This document shows positions 63,872-64,000 of a stretch of DNA of 64,000 nt, piece after piece (the stretch's first letter is position 1; each line of letters begins with the position of its first letter). A program made the position numbers and the translations under genes. Below the pieces are notes generated by a model. That model saw only the letters and a list, made by a program, of their open reading frames with translations, was not told the origin of the DNA and ran no database searches. The stretch lies in assembly GCA_005281725.1 (NCBI GenBank), contig SSBO01000014.1, positions 1,525,292 to 1,589,291 on the forward strand. Direction: 5' to 3'. The stretch comes from Wuchereria bancrofti. Taxonomy: Eukaryota; Nematoda; Chromadorea; Rhabditida; Onchocercidae.

Positions 63872-64000
63872 CTTAAAAATTTTTCTTTTTTTAGATGATA
63901 CTTTTTTAGATGTTACTAGCGTACGATGCAATAATTTAATTAGTTATAATTAATTAATTATTAGTAATTATTAAGACAATAATTTTCCTTCTTTTAAATT
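63872..64000. other. Probable guanylate cyclase intron at the window edge
   Basis: AT-rich sequence following a good minus-strand acceptor (TTTTTAAG before the exon ending at 63871). No coding sequence is seen before the edge. Confidence 0.6.

Noticed and set aside
1..64000. CRISPR arrays, rRNA, bacterial or organelle insertions
   Set aside because: No spaced direct repeats, rRNA-like blocks or dense bacterial-type open frames were seen. All long repeats are ordinary tandem arrays.

Overview
The window is nuclear DNA from a nematode. The evidence is spliceosomal genes with mostly short, AT-rich introns bounded by GT and AG, very AT-rich spacers, and protein matches: a nematode-type tropomyosin start, a secreted lipocalin-related protein, a long DPY-26-like condensin kleisin, and an intraflagellar-transport gene with an X-box-like site. 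Several genes carry a strong 3' splice consensus just before the ATG, as expected for spliced-leader trans-splicing. A filarial or other clade III worm is plausible from the base composition and the tropomyosin sequence, but the species cannot be fixed from here.

Layout. 1-11865: low-complexity DNA with no coding exon I can recognise. It is probably a very long tropomyosin intron and holds several tandem-repeat arrays. 11866-13845 (-): first two coding exons of muscle tropomyosin, residues 1-80; the rest is not in the window. 13846-18286: tropomyosin upstream region, rich in microsatellites and pyrimidine blocks, with an assembly seam (one N flanked by a perfect 170-bp duplication). 18287-25829 (-): 21-exon gene for a 971-residue protein with three C2HC zinc-finger-like motifs and a WD40-type C-terminus, possibly TFIIIC subunit 2-like. 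27406-29858 (+): 7-exon secreted lipocalin-related protein. 34055-42969 (+): complete 19-exon IFT88/OSM-5. 44049-45255 (-): complete prefoldin subunit 2. 46896-50433 (-): complete 10-exon ERLEC1-type ER lectin with two MRH domains. 52476-60681 (+): 24-exon condensin I kleisin (CAP-H/DPY-26). 61840-63871 (-): last five coding exons of a guanylate cyclase, which continues past the right edge.

The genes are a mixed set of housekeeping and tissue genes: muscle thin filament, Pol III transcription (tentative), extracellular lipid-binding protein, cilium assembly, chaperone, ER quality control, chromosome condensation and cGMP signalling. I see no operon-like spacing and no evidence that they form one pathway. 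All exon models were built by hand from splice consensus, reading phase and family similarity. Boundaries are consistent in phase throughout, except where an entry says otherwise.
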